Assembly (NCBI GenBank): GCA_033816765.1
Contig: CM066291.1
Span: forward strand, 930,001 to 994,000
Direction of reading: 5' to 3'
Length of the DNA: 64,000 bases
Source: Nothopassalora personata
Taxonomy: Eukaryota; Ascomycota; Dothideomycetes; Mycosphaerellales; Mycosphaerellaceae
Shown here piece after piece: positions 33,534-43,260 of this stretch. The first letter of the stretch is position 1. Each line of letters starts with the position of its first letter. Below the pieces are notes generated by a model. The model did not search any database and was not told the origin of the DNA. It saw nothing but the letters and a program-made list of their open reading frames with translations. Made by a program: the position numbers and the translations under genes.

Positions 33534-33939
33534 GTACCGCATCAGCGGAGTTGACACCGCATGATGACTTTTCCTGGAGCACAGCTTGAGCTACTCATAA
33601 AATACCTTCTTGGTCGGGTTGCAAGCTCGACCCATGTTCTGTGAGGACTTTCATATACACGGCCGAGCCATCGAGAGAAACGCCAGACCATGAGCACAGT
33701 CATGCGACACGCCAACCACGTAGCCAAAATGGACAAGTGACAAACACCATTACTTGTATGAGGACTGCCGCCGGAGGTGTCTCAACTCGACGCATTTACT
33801 CACCCAATAGGTCAGAACCAAGTAAGTCAACCATGATCACTCTTTATATTCCACTCTCATATCGCACGTCAATCGATATCAAAAATACCCATCAGAATGA
33901 CCGACACCCGATGTAAGGAGGTCGTGGACCCCCTAAACC
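33534..33939. other. Intergenic, no gene recognised
   Basis: About 400 bp between the previous gene and the vWA-like pseudogene. No clear signal; it may contain decayed upstream parts of the pseudogene. Confidence 0.35.
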
Positions 33940-36557
33940 CAGGTTGACGCCACAGCGTCCATGACTAGCTATCTCCAATCACTAAAGCAATCTCTACCAC
34001 ACATTATCTCGATCTCGGCACTGACCAACTGCCTCGACCGAATCTAAATTCTCGCATACCGGGACTATGCCCACCGCGACCTCCTGGACTGGTCGGGCTG
34101 GGTGTCCTGTGCCCAAATGCAACGGGACGGCGGAGCTGAACTGATAGCAAAGGCCAACATTCTTCAGGCCCTCCGCGAAGCCTCCGACGATCACCCTGAA
34201 GCGGCGAAGACTGGGTTTGCCCAAGCATATCAGTACATGCGCAGCGATGCGAACCCCTTGATTCTCCTCTTTGCTGATGCGCGACCTCACATCAAGGGCG
34301 AAGGCTGTGGTCGCAATGGCCGGCCAGAGCAGGAAGCACTCCTCGATCCAGAGAGCTATGGTGGACATGGAACGCTCTTCACTGACTGTGTTTCTGCTGC
34401 GAAGACGCTGCGTGCCGGGGAGAAGCGATGTCAGATCGCTCCGATACTGCAGTTCTGCTCGAAGGAGTCTGCGTAGTGCGACTACCTCGCCACCATGACT
34501 AGAGGCGCCGCATTTCATCTGGATAGCTCTCAGCCGCGGACTATCTCTGAGGTGACTGTAAATATCCTGTTGGCTTGGATGACCTTGAAGAAAGAGGGAT
34601 CTGGATCTGTCTACCTTCCTGTAAAGGTCTCCTGGTACAACCACACAGACTTTCGAAATGCCAAAACCCAAGAAGAGCTTGCTACCTTCCTCCTTTTCGG
34701 AGATGTGATCGCTTCCCAGCGACTGGCTCTCACCTCTCCCCTCCTCGAGGAGCGGCTATTCAAGAAGGAGACACCACTCGGGGATTTTGCTCGATCCTAC
34801 CAGGAAGATCCGGTGTATCGCGACGTTGTTACCACGCACCTGCGTGCTATTATTGAGAGTATGTCTCGGCGATGAGCCTGCGTCCTGTGTTCGGATCTGT
34901 AAGGCGGACGTTCTGTAATGATGAAGAGAATGCCCATAGGCTGGACCTTCTGGACCTCTTTGGTCTGAAAGTCAGGGGCATTGCTGATGCGGACGAGCGA
35001 GCTAGGATGAAGACGTGGCTTGAGGAGTCTTATGCCTATAACATGGAGGTTCTCGAGGCTATTGCTACGGTGTCAGAGGAGCTGCAGTATCCATGCGTTT
35101 GCTTGCACCCGACACTTTTGTATGAGACGGCACCGAAAGGCGATGATGAGGAGAATGAGGAAACTCGTCCTATCACTTCGTTTCGGTGAGATGAGCTCTT
35201 GGAACTGGGCAGGTCCTGTGACTACATTATCCTACGATGCTTAGAACGAGTGCTGACACGGCTGACTTTTGTTGAGTCTGCGCAGACGATGCCGGCTCAT
35301 ATCGCTGCTGCTGGACAAGAGACAGTCACCAGAATTCCGATGGCTCTGGTTCGGAAGGAATTTGGCCGCAAGCTCTGGCGAATCCTGCTACACATCGTGG
35401 TCCCAGGCACTATGCTCTCGGTCCGTGCTGCTGCACTGCTCCGGAGCCCTAGCCATTCGGATGGGAGTACAACCTCTGCGAAGCGCTGCTGAGGAGCCCA
35501 TGCTTCTCTCGCGAAACCAACGGAATGATCTCGAGGTTCCTGAGACTCGGAATGTCAGCTGCCTGTTTGTACTTCTCGATGCCGATAAAGCCTAACAAGA
35601 GCACTACAATGATGGCTTCATGAGCAGTGACGCTGGCCCACTCAGGGTTTAGGACCGCGGACTCTTCCAGCGGCTCGTAAACTACAAGATGCTCGAGCTC
35701 AATCTTGATATTACGCTCCACGCCCGAGTAGCCTGGACGCCTAACAAGATGACTACGCCCATCGGTAGTTGTCTGCAAGCTATGCCAGTTCTCTCGTTCG
35801 ATCACTGGCATGGGTCCAGATAGCGTCTGCGGATTATGTTGCTACAACCGGGACAACCCCGATGCTGCTGATAGAGCTGATGTTCACTGCCACGCTTCAA
35901 ATCTCAACAACGACGCGGCTCATGTCTACTAGTATGAGTGTGATACCAAGCACTGCCGAGCACAGTACATCGACCCCTTACCCGAAAGACCCAACACGAG
36001 GCCAAAAAGCCACTATTGTCGCATCGGCGAGACGACGCCAACGCTGCAGTGCTTCAGTGCCTTAGCCGAATGATCTGGCCACAAGAATATCGACGCGGTA
36101 TCGCTGAAGCGACCTTCACATGCGTAGGCTGCTCCCACGGTCGCCAAAAAGAAACCACAGCGAACCAACTGCGTGCAGAAAACGGCCAAGACTGGCTTCT
36201 GTCCAACCTCGACTACAAGATCCGCAAACCCTTCAACGGCCGCAGCCTCTGGCACACACCACCCTCCCCCTGCACCCCACGCGACGACGCACCCGGACCA
36301 CTCGAATACTTCTGCGAACGAATCCAAATCCTCTCTGCCCCTGCCAACCTACAACACCTAGCAACGGCATCAATCAGCAAGCCAAAGCCGGCAACAGCTC
36401 GAACGCAGCGCAAGCTCAGGAATTGACCCTGCTAGCTGAAGAGGACGGCGAAACCATGTCTCTCGCGGTCACCCGCGAGATGGGCATTGAGAACGCAGTG
36501 AGAATTCTCGAAGGTGTAAGCGACTTCCCTGCACTGCTGGGCGCAATCCCGGCCTAG
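33940..36557 (+). pseudogene. Large vWA-domain-like protein, heavily decayed
   Basis: Collinear protein fragments in changing frames match a fungal vWA-type family that I recall. Order: [15 protein letters not shown] (family DGTGSM, so the metal-site glycines are gone) at 33948, a TAA at 34045, ILAYRDYAHRDLLDWSGW, then YPEAAKTG-like DHPEAAKTGFAQAYQYMR. A TAG at 34474 precedes MTRGAAFHLDSSQP and ISEVTVNILLAWM. A frameshift near 34866 leads to MSLRPVFGSVRRTFCND and ARMKTWLEESYAYNMEVLE. A TGA at 35187 is followed by [18 protein letters not shown] and [19 protein letters not shown]. After another shift near 35450 come LVNYKMLELNLDITL, a Cys-rich part (CDTKHCRAQY, SHYCR) and TTANQLRAENGQDWLL. At least three stops and two frameshifts make it non-functional. 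The exact right end is unclear; decayed sequence may continue to ~36960. Confidence 0.65.
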
Positions 36558-37018
36558 CACGACAACGAGGGCCGCGCGACATAGTAAACGCCGTCTTAAT
36601 CATCGGCGAGGACATCCTTGATATCGCTACCACCACCAACTCCAAGGCTAAGGTGCGCAAGGCTGATGTCAACCTGGTGAGAACCAACATCCCCGAGAAT
36701 GCGTGCGGCTAGACATAGGTGGCCGACGTCATCGACGACTCGCATGCGTGGACAGTAGAGGAAGTCTACGGCTTAGAAGACGAAGTCGAGGCTATTATGG
36801 AAACGTTTGCTCGGGAAAGGGGAGCATGGTGACTAGGTTGATAGCAACCTACCTAGAATCTAAGCGTCGCGATACACGGTTAGGTGAACTCGAAGGACGG
36901 ACGATTAGGTGGACGAGTGATCTTGTTGGTAGTCTGGATGGCAAGGCGAGGTTGGAATAGTGCCGGATGCGGCACATTGAAAAACCGCGTCGATGGATCA
37001 TATACCTACTACTTCTTA
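36558..37018. other. Decayed sequence next to the transposon
   Basis: Short fragments such as NAVLIIGEDILDIATTTNS and EVYGLEDEVEAIMETFARE are open in different frames and may be further debris of the vWA-like pseudogene or of another gene. No intact gene. Confidence 0.3.
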
Positions 37019-37020
37019 TA

Positions 37021-37090
37021 ACGTGCTTCACCACCGAGCGGGCCACACCACCGAGCGGGCCACTTTTGCCAAGAACTGTACCACTTCCAC
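37021..37090. repeat. Left terminal inverted repeat (70 bp)
   Basis: Perfect inverted copy of 38817-38886. Contains two adjacent copies of the 17-bp unit ACCACCGAGCGGGCCAC (from about 37029 and 37046), a likely pair of transposase-binding sites. Confidence 0.97.
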
Positions 37091-37138
37091 TTTGATTGCG
37101 ACGGTATCTTAACACGACGACATCCTACAGAATCGTTA

Positions 37139-38806
37139 CTAGGAGGACAATTCCTCTTCAGATTCTTCGCTATCTAGCAAGTCTACTTGACAGGTGCGTA
37201 CGTTATGCCCCGACTCGCCACATCGCTTGCAGCGTCGTAGCCTTGGTGCTGGCCGAACACCATCTAGCGACTCTCTACTTACTTCCTGCCTCCTAGTATC
37301 CTCTGGAGGTATCAATTGCGACGCCTCATCGAAGGTTAGAGACCCTCTAGACTGAATATACTTGCGCTTTCGTGCTTTCCGCTGTGTAAGGGCCTCGTTA
37401 GACTTGCGTAGCTCACTGATCTCGCTTCGCATAAGAGCCATCTGATGCGCTATCTCTCTACTCCCTTTCACAAGCTGATGCACCCCTTCCTGTAACGAGT
37501 TTGGCGATGAACCTGCCCGGGCACGCATTTTGTTCGTTACTAGTGTCGATTGAGAGTCGAATTCTTTTGCAGTTCGTGGTGTCTTCGACTCCCAAGGGGT
37601 AGAGTCCGGAGCTGGAGGCGTTGGCGTACGTAGCTTAACATCAAGCTTGTCTATCACTGCCTGTGGATTGAATGGAACCAAACCAGCGCCTCTGAAGCTC
37701 GATAGGATGTTCTCCTGTCTAAATACAGCGTCATGGGCAGCCCGGAAGGCGCGTGGGAACTCTACTTTGTCGATATGAGTGATGCGCTGGCGTGCCAAGC
37801 CCGAGAGCTGAGCACCGTATGCCTTCTTCAAAGGCGAATAGCAACCCACATCCAATGGCTGGAGTAAGTGCGAGGCGTGCGATGGCATACATAGGGCCAA
37901 GATCTTGTATTCCTTGCACAGATTCTGGAATGCCTTCGAGTTGTGGCTCTCGTGGCCATCGATAATGAGCAGTCTCCATGCCCCAGTCGTACGAGCTACA
38001 GTATGCTTCTGGAAATGCTCCAGCCACCGTATACCGAACTCATTGTTGGTCCAGCCGTTCTCTGTTAGCCCGATTGTCCAGTCTGGACCCAAGTTGCCGT
38101 CTTGGTACCAGGTACTGATGTGCTGTTTGCCTGCAAGGATGACGTAGGGTGGGAGCGCTGTTCCGTCTGCACAGATGGTCTCAATCACTGTTGCCCATTC
38201 TCTGTTGCCCTGTTGGACGACCTTCCTCTTTCCACCACGCCTTTCTGAACCCGTAACGACGCTCTGCGACGTAATAACACCCATCATAAACCCTGTCTCG
38301 TCAAAGTTGTAGGTGTCCTGGTCGAGGATGCCATACTTCTCCTTCATATTACGCACAAGCAAGAACCACTTCTCGATAACGTCTGGATCTTCCATTAGGG
38401 CTCGCTGACGATCGTATCCACGTGTCATGCGAACCTTTAGCTCACGATGCCGCCCAATGAACCTGTCTGTCCAATTGAGACCAGCGGGCTTGAGGCCCTT
38501 CTCTTGTAGCAATGAATCGGCCATTGCTCGTACGCTAGCCTTTGATGGCGGGAAACCTCTAAGATCCAGCTCGAGTATGTACTCAAGTATCACCCTCTCT
38601 TCTAGCTCTGTAAGCTTCTTCGAATTGGGCTCGCAGTCACCCCGAGGAGGTCGTCCATTCAATCGATACCCTAGTGTGGTTCGAGACGCGTCGTATACCT
38701 TTGCAGCAAGTCGATTCGTGATTGTCGCGTCGCGTTTCGTGGCCTGGACAGCTAAGGTCAGTTTGGCCTCGTTTGAAGACAATACACGCTGTAATGGTGG
38801 TTGCAT
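37139..38806 (-). CDS. Pogo-family transposase (DDE_1) with CCHC zinc knuckle
   Basis: Coding frame of 555 aa. The start is the ATG at 38806 (MQPPLQRVLS), 11 bp inside the right inverted repeat; the frame continues upstream beyond the element but those codons cannot belong to it. Domains in order: psq-type helix-turn-helix (about 10-55, DASRTTLGYRLNGRP), CENP-B/Tc5-type DNA-binding domain (about 60-135, FPPSKASVRAMAD, LNWTDRFIGRH), and a DDE_1 catalytic core with likely triad D169 (NFDETGF), D283 (IIDGHESH) and D319 (LLQPLDVG). After a charged coiled-coil-like region, the C-terminus has a CX2CX4HX4C knuckle (C526, C529, H534, C539) and an acidic tail. The enzyme would cut and paste the element. 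All key residues are present, with no stop or frameshift. Confidence 0.95.
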   Translation of the reverse strand: MQPPLQRVLSSNEAKLTLAVQATKRDATITNRLAAKVYDASRTTLGYRLNGRPPRGDCEPNSKKLTELEERVILEYILELDLRGFPPSKASVRAMADSLLQEKGLKPAGLNWTDRFIGRHRELKVRMTRGYDRQRALMEDPDVIEKWFLLVRNMKEKYGILDQDTYNFDETGFMMGVITSQSVVTGSERRGGKRKVVQQGNREWATVIETICADGTALPPYVILAGKQHISTWYQDGNLGPDWTIGLTENGWTNNEFGIRWLEHFQKHTVARTTGAWRLLIIDGHESHNSKAFQNLCKEYKILALCMPSHASHLLQPLDVGCYSPLKKAYGAQLSGLARQRITHIDKVEFPRAFRAAHDAVFRQENILSSFRGAGLVPFNPQAVIDKLDVKLRTPTPPAPDSTPWESKTPRTAKEFDSQSTLVTNKMRARAGSSPNSLQEGVHQLVKGSREIAHQMALMRSEISELRKSNEALTQRKARKRKYIQSRGSLTFDEASQLIPPEDTRRQEVSRESLDGVRPAPRLRRCKRCGESGHNVRTCQVDLLDSEESEEELSS

Positions 38807-38816
38807 AGCTGTATCT

Positions 38817-38886
38817 GTGGAAGTGGTACAGTTCTTGGCAAAAGTGGCCCGCTCGGTGGTGTGGCCCGCTCGGTGGTGAAGCACGT
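38817..38886. repeat. Right terminal inverted repeat (70 bp)
   Basis: Perfect inverted copy of the left end, carrying the same internal 17-bp duplication; ends GCACGT next to the TA target duplicate. Confidence 0.97.
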
Positions 38887-39009
38887 TAGCTTGTTTCTTT
38901 CCACTAGGGCAGTGATCTTTCTTAGGCCGGGGGGATGTTGTCACGGGAACCAGCAGGTCTAGCTGCATTCTTGCATCCAGATACACAACAACATGACAGG
39001 ACACCAATC

Positions 39010-39886
39010 CAATGACCGCAAGTCTCGATTTGTATGGAGAGTTTCTATGCCGTCGTAGCTGGTCTCCAAGTCCCATTCGAATGCGGTGTCGACTGCTTTG
39101 AACGTGCTGCGGCCGTCCTATACGGACTCACAGAGCAGCTAGTGCATCCACTCTTCTATGCCGTTGGACCGGCACATCTTTGTCGCCACCTCGATCATTT
39201 CCCCGAGGACCTCCTTTGTCAAACGCTTCCTCCCATCGACAGCAGTGAATCCGTCCACGATGGCTTGGAGTCTCCCAATGATCTTCGCAGTCACCTTTAT
39301 ACTGTCGCAAGCGTGATAGGATGATGGAATTGGCACGAGGCCCACCTTTGGCCTTCAGCATGTTGACACGAATCTCGGTGCGGTGCAAGAGAGTGATGAT
39401 GCGTGACGAAACGGAAAAATAATCTTCCGCATGTACGCAATCGACGGTTCGTCCCGATCATGGAACCATGCAGGTGCTGTGCATCCACGCCTGGACACCC
39501 GAAAGTGGAAGGTGCAGGTGGCGAAGGAAGCAGCGAGTGTCTGAACGGCAGGTTTGCGCCACTGGAGATCTCTCTGGTTTGTACTCGGGATACTTCAGGT
39601 CGCCAACCTTGATCCTCGCCTTTAAGGCTGCGTACGGCAAGGCGAGAAAGTAGATATCGTCTCTGATTTCGCGCCGAAGGTCCAGCAGGCGGAAGGCTTT
39701 GGGCTGGATCTCGGGCTCGGGCTCGGGCTCGAAGAGGGGTGTCGTGTCGGCAAGTGCTTCATCGTACATGGCTTTGAGCTCCTCTGCTGCTGTGAAGGGA
39801 GTTGAAGGTTGTCGGATGTTGTCTTTGATATCTGGCCGTGCGGCGTTCTCGGCGTGAGATCTGGCGGACATCATCTGTCGCTGCAT
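39010..39886 (-). pseudogene. 2EXR/F-box-like protein remnant
   Basis: From ATG 39886 the frame reads MQRQMMSARSHAENAARPD, then FRLLDLRREIRDDIYFLALP, which resembles the LLDLPPEIRxxIYxLAL pattern of fungal F-box-like/2EXR proteins, and SPVAQTCRSDTR, like the AQTCRQIRxE that usually follows. A TGA then interrupts (near 39460), after which the same frame continues with DYFSVSSRIITLLHRTEIRV. The next part is in another frame (TAVDGRKRLTKEVLGEMIEV) and ends at a TAG. Further on is AVDTAFEWDLETSYDGIETL. I found no set of canonical introns that restores one frame. Likely a decayed adaptor-type protein gene; family is tentative. Confidence 0.45.
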
Positions 39887-40212
39887 GTCAGCTCCCTACC
39901 TCACGCCGGAGCCAGTCTGCCAGCGGCTCCGCTCACCGCTATCTCTCCTATCGGCCTCGGTCTGGGTGTTCAGCAGCGTCTAGAGCCTAGCAAGCAGCAT
40001 TGCCAATTGACATATTCGAAGCTGGTGATTCAAGCTTCTTCTGAAGCCAAAAGCTCCGACTCGCAGCTCATGGTGATTCCATCCAACGGCTCTGCCTCGG
40101 CGACGCCCGAGTGGTCGATTCAGGAACAAGTGACGGCTGTCTCTTCATTTCTGGTATGTGCAGCTGCTGTGGTATCTTGCAACAAGAACGACTCTTACAA
40201 GCACTTCCTCAC
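39887..40212. other. Intergenic, no gene recognised
   Basis: About 330 bp between the remnant's 5' end and the 3' end of the reductase gene. A plus-strand frame covers it (39809-40216), but it has no domain character and overlaps the remnant. Confidence 0.35.
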
Positions 40213-41268
40213 CTAAGCCTTCTTCGCATCCCTCTCCGCCTTCCTCAGCGCCCTCTTGCGAATGCTCTCATGCATGTTCTTGTTGATGCCCAACACGATG
40301 CCGCTCATCGTTCCGACAAAGGTCGCGATCGCCCAGTGCATAATGCCATGCGACCAGTATGGCGTGCTCGTCGCAGCTATCCCCTGTGCTCCTCCCGACC
40401 TTCCAATCTTGCCCAACGCTGCTCGTACAAAATGTTTCGGTGTTGGGATGAGGGCTGACGACCGCCTGATCTTGCTCATGGCTGAAGTGACGAGGTACGA
40501 TTGCACGAGCTGGACGTGGACGTTGTGTGCTGCAAGCTCGCCGCTGAGGGCCGTCGACCATTGCTGAAGGAAGGCCTTGCTGCCGCTGTATGTCGCGAGG
40601 AGCGGTGTGGGCATGATGCCTCCGAACGAAGCCATTGTCAAGATCAAGCCGTGCTTCCTCTGCACCATGCCCGGTGCGATGAGTTGTGTCACACGCAGAG
40701 TCCCGGTGCAGTTGATGGTGATGATGTCCTTCACTTCCGTCTCGGGCGTCTCGGTGAAGGGCACTGGTATGCTGTGGCTCTGGCCGACGTTGTTGATCAG
40801 GATGGAAACGTCAAGACCATCAACGAGCTGCTTCAGTGCTGTGTAGTCGGCGTCCTTGTTCGCTGCAAAGTCCATAGCGTGGATCTTAGTCTGCACATTG
40901 TACTTGTCTTCAATCTCTTTCGCGAGGGCGTCGAGCTTCGATTTGGTGCGGGAGACGAGGACGATGTTGTATCCTTTCGCTGCAAGTTGGAGCGCATATT
41001 CTTTGCCGATGCCGTCCGAGGCGCCGGTCACCACCACCCATGATCCTTTCTTGCCGAACGTGGAGAGCTGTACATATGTTAGTCATTGTCGCTCTCATTG
41101 TCCAAGATAATGTCATACCTTAGCACCGGGCAGGATGAACAGCGACGCGATCAACCGCCAGAAGGAGAAGATCTTCCACGTAATGAAAGCGAGGCCGATG
41201 AAGGAGAAAACTTGCGTCGACGGTGCGGCGTAGATGTCGACCGGACTCAGATGCTCTTCAATACCCAT
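40213..41268 (-). CDS. Very-long-chain 3-ketoacyl-CoA reductase (17-beta-HSD12/IFA38 type)
   Basis: Two exons, 41119-41268 and 40213-41067, with a canonical intron (GTATGA...TACAG) in phase 0, give 334 aa. Residues 1-50 contain an N-terminal membrane segment ([20 protein letters not shown]). The SDR fold follows: TGASDGIG at 64-71, NNVG at 142-145, Ser197 in TMASFGG, Tyr210 and Lys214 in TYSGSKAF. A second hydrophobic stretch ([16 protein letters not shown]) lies near the C-terminus, which is basic and ends ERDAKKA. This matches fungal Ifa38, which carries out the first reduction in each round of very-long-chain fatty acid elongation in the ER membrane, needed for ceramide/sphingolipid synthesis. 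It is divergently paired with ERG28. Intact. Confidence 0.92.
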
Positions 41269-41478
41269 CTTGCACGTCGTATCCAGGACTTTGTGCACTG
41301 CACAGAAATCTTGTTGAGCTGTGAGATACGATGTGGTGCTTGCGCCAATGCAGGAACACTGGGCCCGCCCGTGAAAGTTGCCTTCAACCTCGCTTGGACC
41401 TGCTCCTGAACAACACAAACAACATATCAAGACACCGAGACGCGTGGAACGCGACGTGTCATCGCTTTCGTCTTCACA
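41269..41478. promoter_or_regulatory. 210-bp shared divergent promoter
   Basis: Only 210 bp separate the two start codons of the reductase (minus) and ERG28 (plus). Both core promoters and leaders must lie here. No element was recognised with confidence; the sequence has several GTGCTT/CAGGAACA-like words but no clear TATA box. Confidence 0.6.
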
Positions 41479-41996
41479 ATGTCTTCAATCAACTCTCTCG
41501 CCGCATACCTGCCCCAACACGAAGGCCTCCTCCCCAAATGGCTCCTCTTCGTACGCCTCCCTTGGCCCAACCCTATCATTCCCCTACTAACAAGCCCCAG
41601 CTCGCCATCGTCTCAATCGGCAACTCAGTTCAATGCTATACCAACCTGACCGGCTCCCGTGCAGTCTACTCTGGCACCTCAAAAGTAACGCCATCCACCG
41701 GCGCCGGCGATAAAAAGACTTCCAATCAATCCCCTGTTAACGAGCTCAGCGCCAGAACTTTCGGAACGTGGACGGCTCTCAGCAGTATTGTCAGATTGTA
41801 CACTGCGTATAACATTACCGACCCGCTGCTTTATCAGCTTTGTCTGTGGACTTATGGGATTGCGTTTGCGCACTTCTTTAGTGAGTGGTTAGTGTTTGGG
41901 AGTGCGAGGTGGGGAAAGGGGTTGGCGAGTCCGGTTATTGTGAGTACGGTGAGCACGGTGTGGATGTTGGTGCAGTGGGGGAGTTATGTGGTGTAG
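41479..41996 (+). CDS. ERG28: ERG28, ER scaffold of C-4 sterol demethylation
   Basis: Exons 41479-41550 and 41601-41996, joined at a canonical intron (GTACGC...CCCCAG, 50 nt), encode 155 aa. The N-terminus LPQHEGLLPKWLLF leads into a helix. SIGNSVQCYTNL, SARTFGTWTALSSIVRLYTA, YNITDPLLYQL and HFFSEWLVFGSARWG are the hallmark segments of Erg28. Four transmembrane helices are expected. Erg28 is not an enzyme; it holds Erg25, Erg26 and Erg27 together on the ER membrane during removal of the C-4 methyl groups of ergosterol precursors. A 25-residue loop after TGSRAVYSG (SKVTPSTGAGDKK) is longer than in yeast. Confidence 0.93.
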
Positions 41997-42383
41997 GTGG
42001 GAGGGAGGAGAGGGGTGGTCAAGGTGGTGGACTCGCGGCACTGTACTGAGCAGACGACTTCGGTGTGGCGATTCGTTTCTCAGAATTGAGTCAGCACGGA
42101 TTCATGACGCGACTGTCGACATCAGCCTAATCGAGTACTATGCCTTGCTTCCCTTCGACGAGGCGGAGCCTTTGCCCCATCATTCGGGGCTGCTCCGCGG
42201 TCAAAGGTTAGAGGTCGGAAGCTCGGGGTTCCGCTTCACTCGGTGCGAAGCACATGCAAATGCGGGCGACTGCATCAAAGATCCACTGCTGCCTACAGGT
42301 CCCGCGATGAGAACAGAAAGTTCTACCTGTATCGTGAACATCTTTCCTGATCACCGACTACCGACTCGCAACATAGAACCACA
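41997..42383. other. Intergenic, no gene recognised
   Basis: About 390 bp between ERG28 and the helicase-like remnant. Nothing seen beyond the likely ERG28 3' UTR. Confidence 0.35.
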
Positions 42384-43260
42384 ATGCCTTACCTTGGCGA
42401 CGAGTATGACTCGGACCCGTCCGAGCCAGAATCAGTAGGTATCAATACTCATGAGGACGATGTGCACGACCGCTTATCGAGGCTGCGAGATACTGTCACG
42501 AAGGGCGAAATTACCACCGCGAGCACGCTGATATCTATTCACGTGTACGATACCTCCTCGACATCTGACGACCTTTTGAAGGGCTTCGTCGACATGGTCA
42601 ATCCGCCCGTGCTATGTCAGATCTTCAGAGATTGAGGGCTTCCTGGTCTCAAACACACTCAAATTACCGACTCACGATGCCTTCTTTCTGATCACTTCGC
42701 ACCCCAAGTCTTTCTTCGAGGGCATCGAAATTAACGAAGGACAGTGGCCTCGTAATGATAACGCCATGGCGATTCAAATCCAGCCGCACTATGACTCGTT
42801 CACGACTACTGGCTGCCACGATGCCCCGAGAAGTGGAAGCTGATGCGCAGACTGAAGGACAAGGAGAGACAGGAGTTTCGCGGCGAGGTCAACGTTCGGG
42901 TGTTTTTCGCGAGTTCCTCTCGGTGGAGAAAGAGCGTACACTTGATAAGAAAGAGAAAGAGCATGCACTTGATTAGAAAAAGGATCGTATGGCGGCGCAC
43001 GAAGCTGCGTACCGAGCTTGCAATGGCCGCGTCATTGGCAAGTGTCGCTACATCCTCACCACTACCGGCAATACTTATGCCGCCGAAGTTCTGGAGCATT
43101 GGTTTGCGCCAGAGACAGCGTACGGCGTGCCTCGCAAGGGTGTGATTGTCATGGTGGACGAATCGATCAAAGACATTGAGCGCAACGTCCTGGCGCCGGT
43201 CGTTTGTGAGAGATGGGCAGCATATGTCGCTGGCTTCATTCTGCTTGTTGATGACAAGTA
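42384..43260 (+). pseudogene. Helicase-like gene remnant
   Basis: It begins with a natural-looking start at ATG 42384 (MPYLGDEYDSDPSEPES). The frame shifts at about 42632 (IFRD then IEGFLVSNTLKL), continues as DAFFLITSHPKSFFEG and QIQPHYDSF, and is lost at a stop near 42840. From 42860 another frame, interrupted by a TAG at 42974, reads AAYRACNGRVIGKCRYILTT, NTYAAEVLEHWF, GVIVMVDESIKDIERNVLAP and AGFILLVDDK. The spacing of VMVDES and LLVDDK resembles helicase motif II (DEA/DEAG) and the following GDxxQ motif of superfamily 1 enzymes, but both key motifs are altered, and no Walker A or later motifs are present. Identification is tentative; decay is clear. Confidence 0.4.

Larger units (their letters stand above)
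37021..38886 (-). mobile_element. Complete pogo/Fot1-type DNA transposon
   Basis: An element of 1866 bp flanked by TA on both sides (37019-37020 and 38887-38888), the target duplication typical of Tc1/mariner/pogo elements. The ends are 70-bp terminal inverted repeats, identical at every position: 37021-37090 and 38817-38886, starting ACGTGCTTCACCACCGAGCG. Inside lies one uninterrupted transposase gene on the minus strand. Identical ends and an intact gene point to recent insertion and possible present activity. It sits between two decayed genes. Confidence 0.97.

Noticed and set aside
33940..36557. Reading the vWA-like region as an intact multi-exon gene
   Set aside because: Several stops fall inside stretches that match the family on both sides in the same frame (34045, 34474, 35187), so no intron can remove them without deleting conserved sequence.
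38807..39076. Upstream extension of the transposase frame to 39076
   Set aside because: It crosses the inverted repeat and the TA duplicate into flanking DNA, so it cannot belong to the mobile gene. The ATG at 38806 lies just inside.
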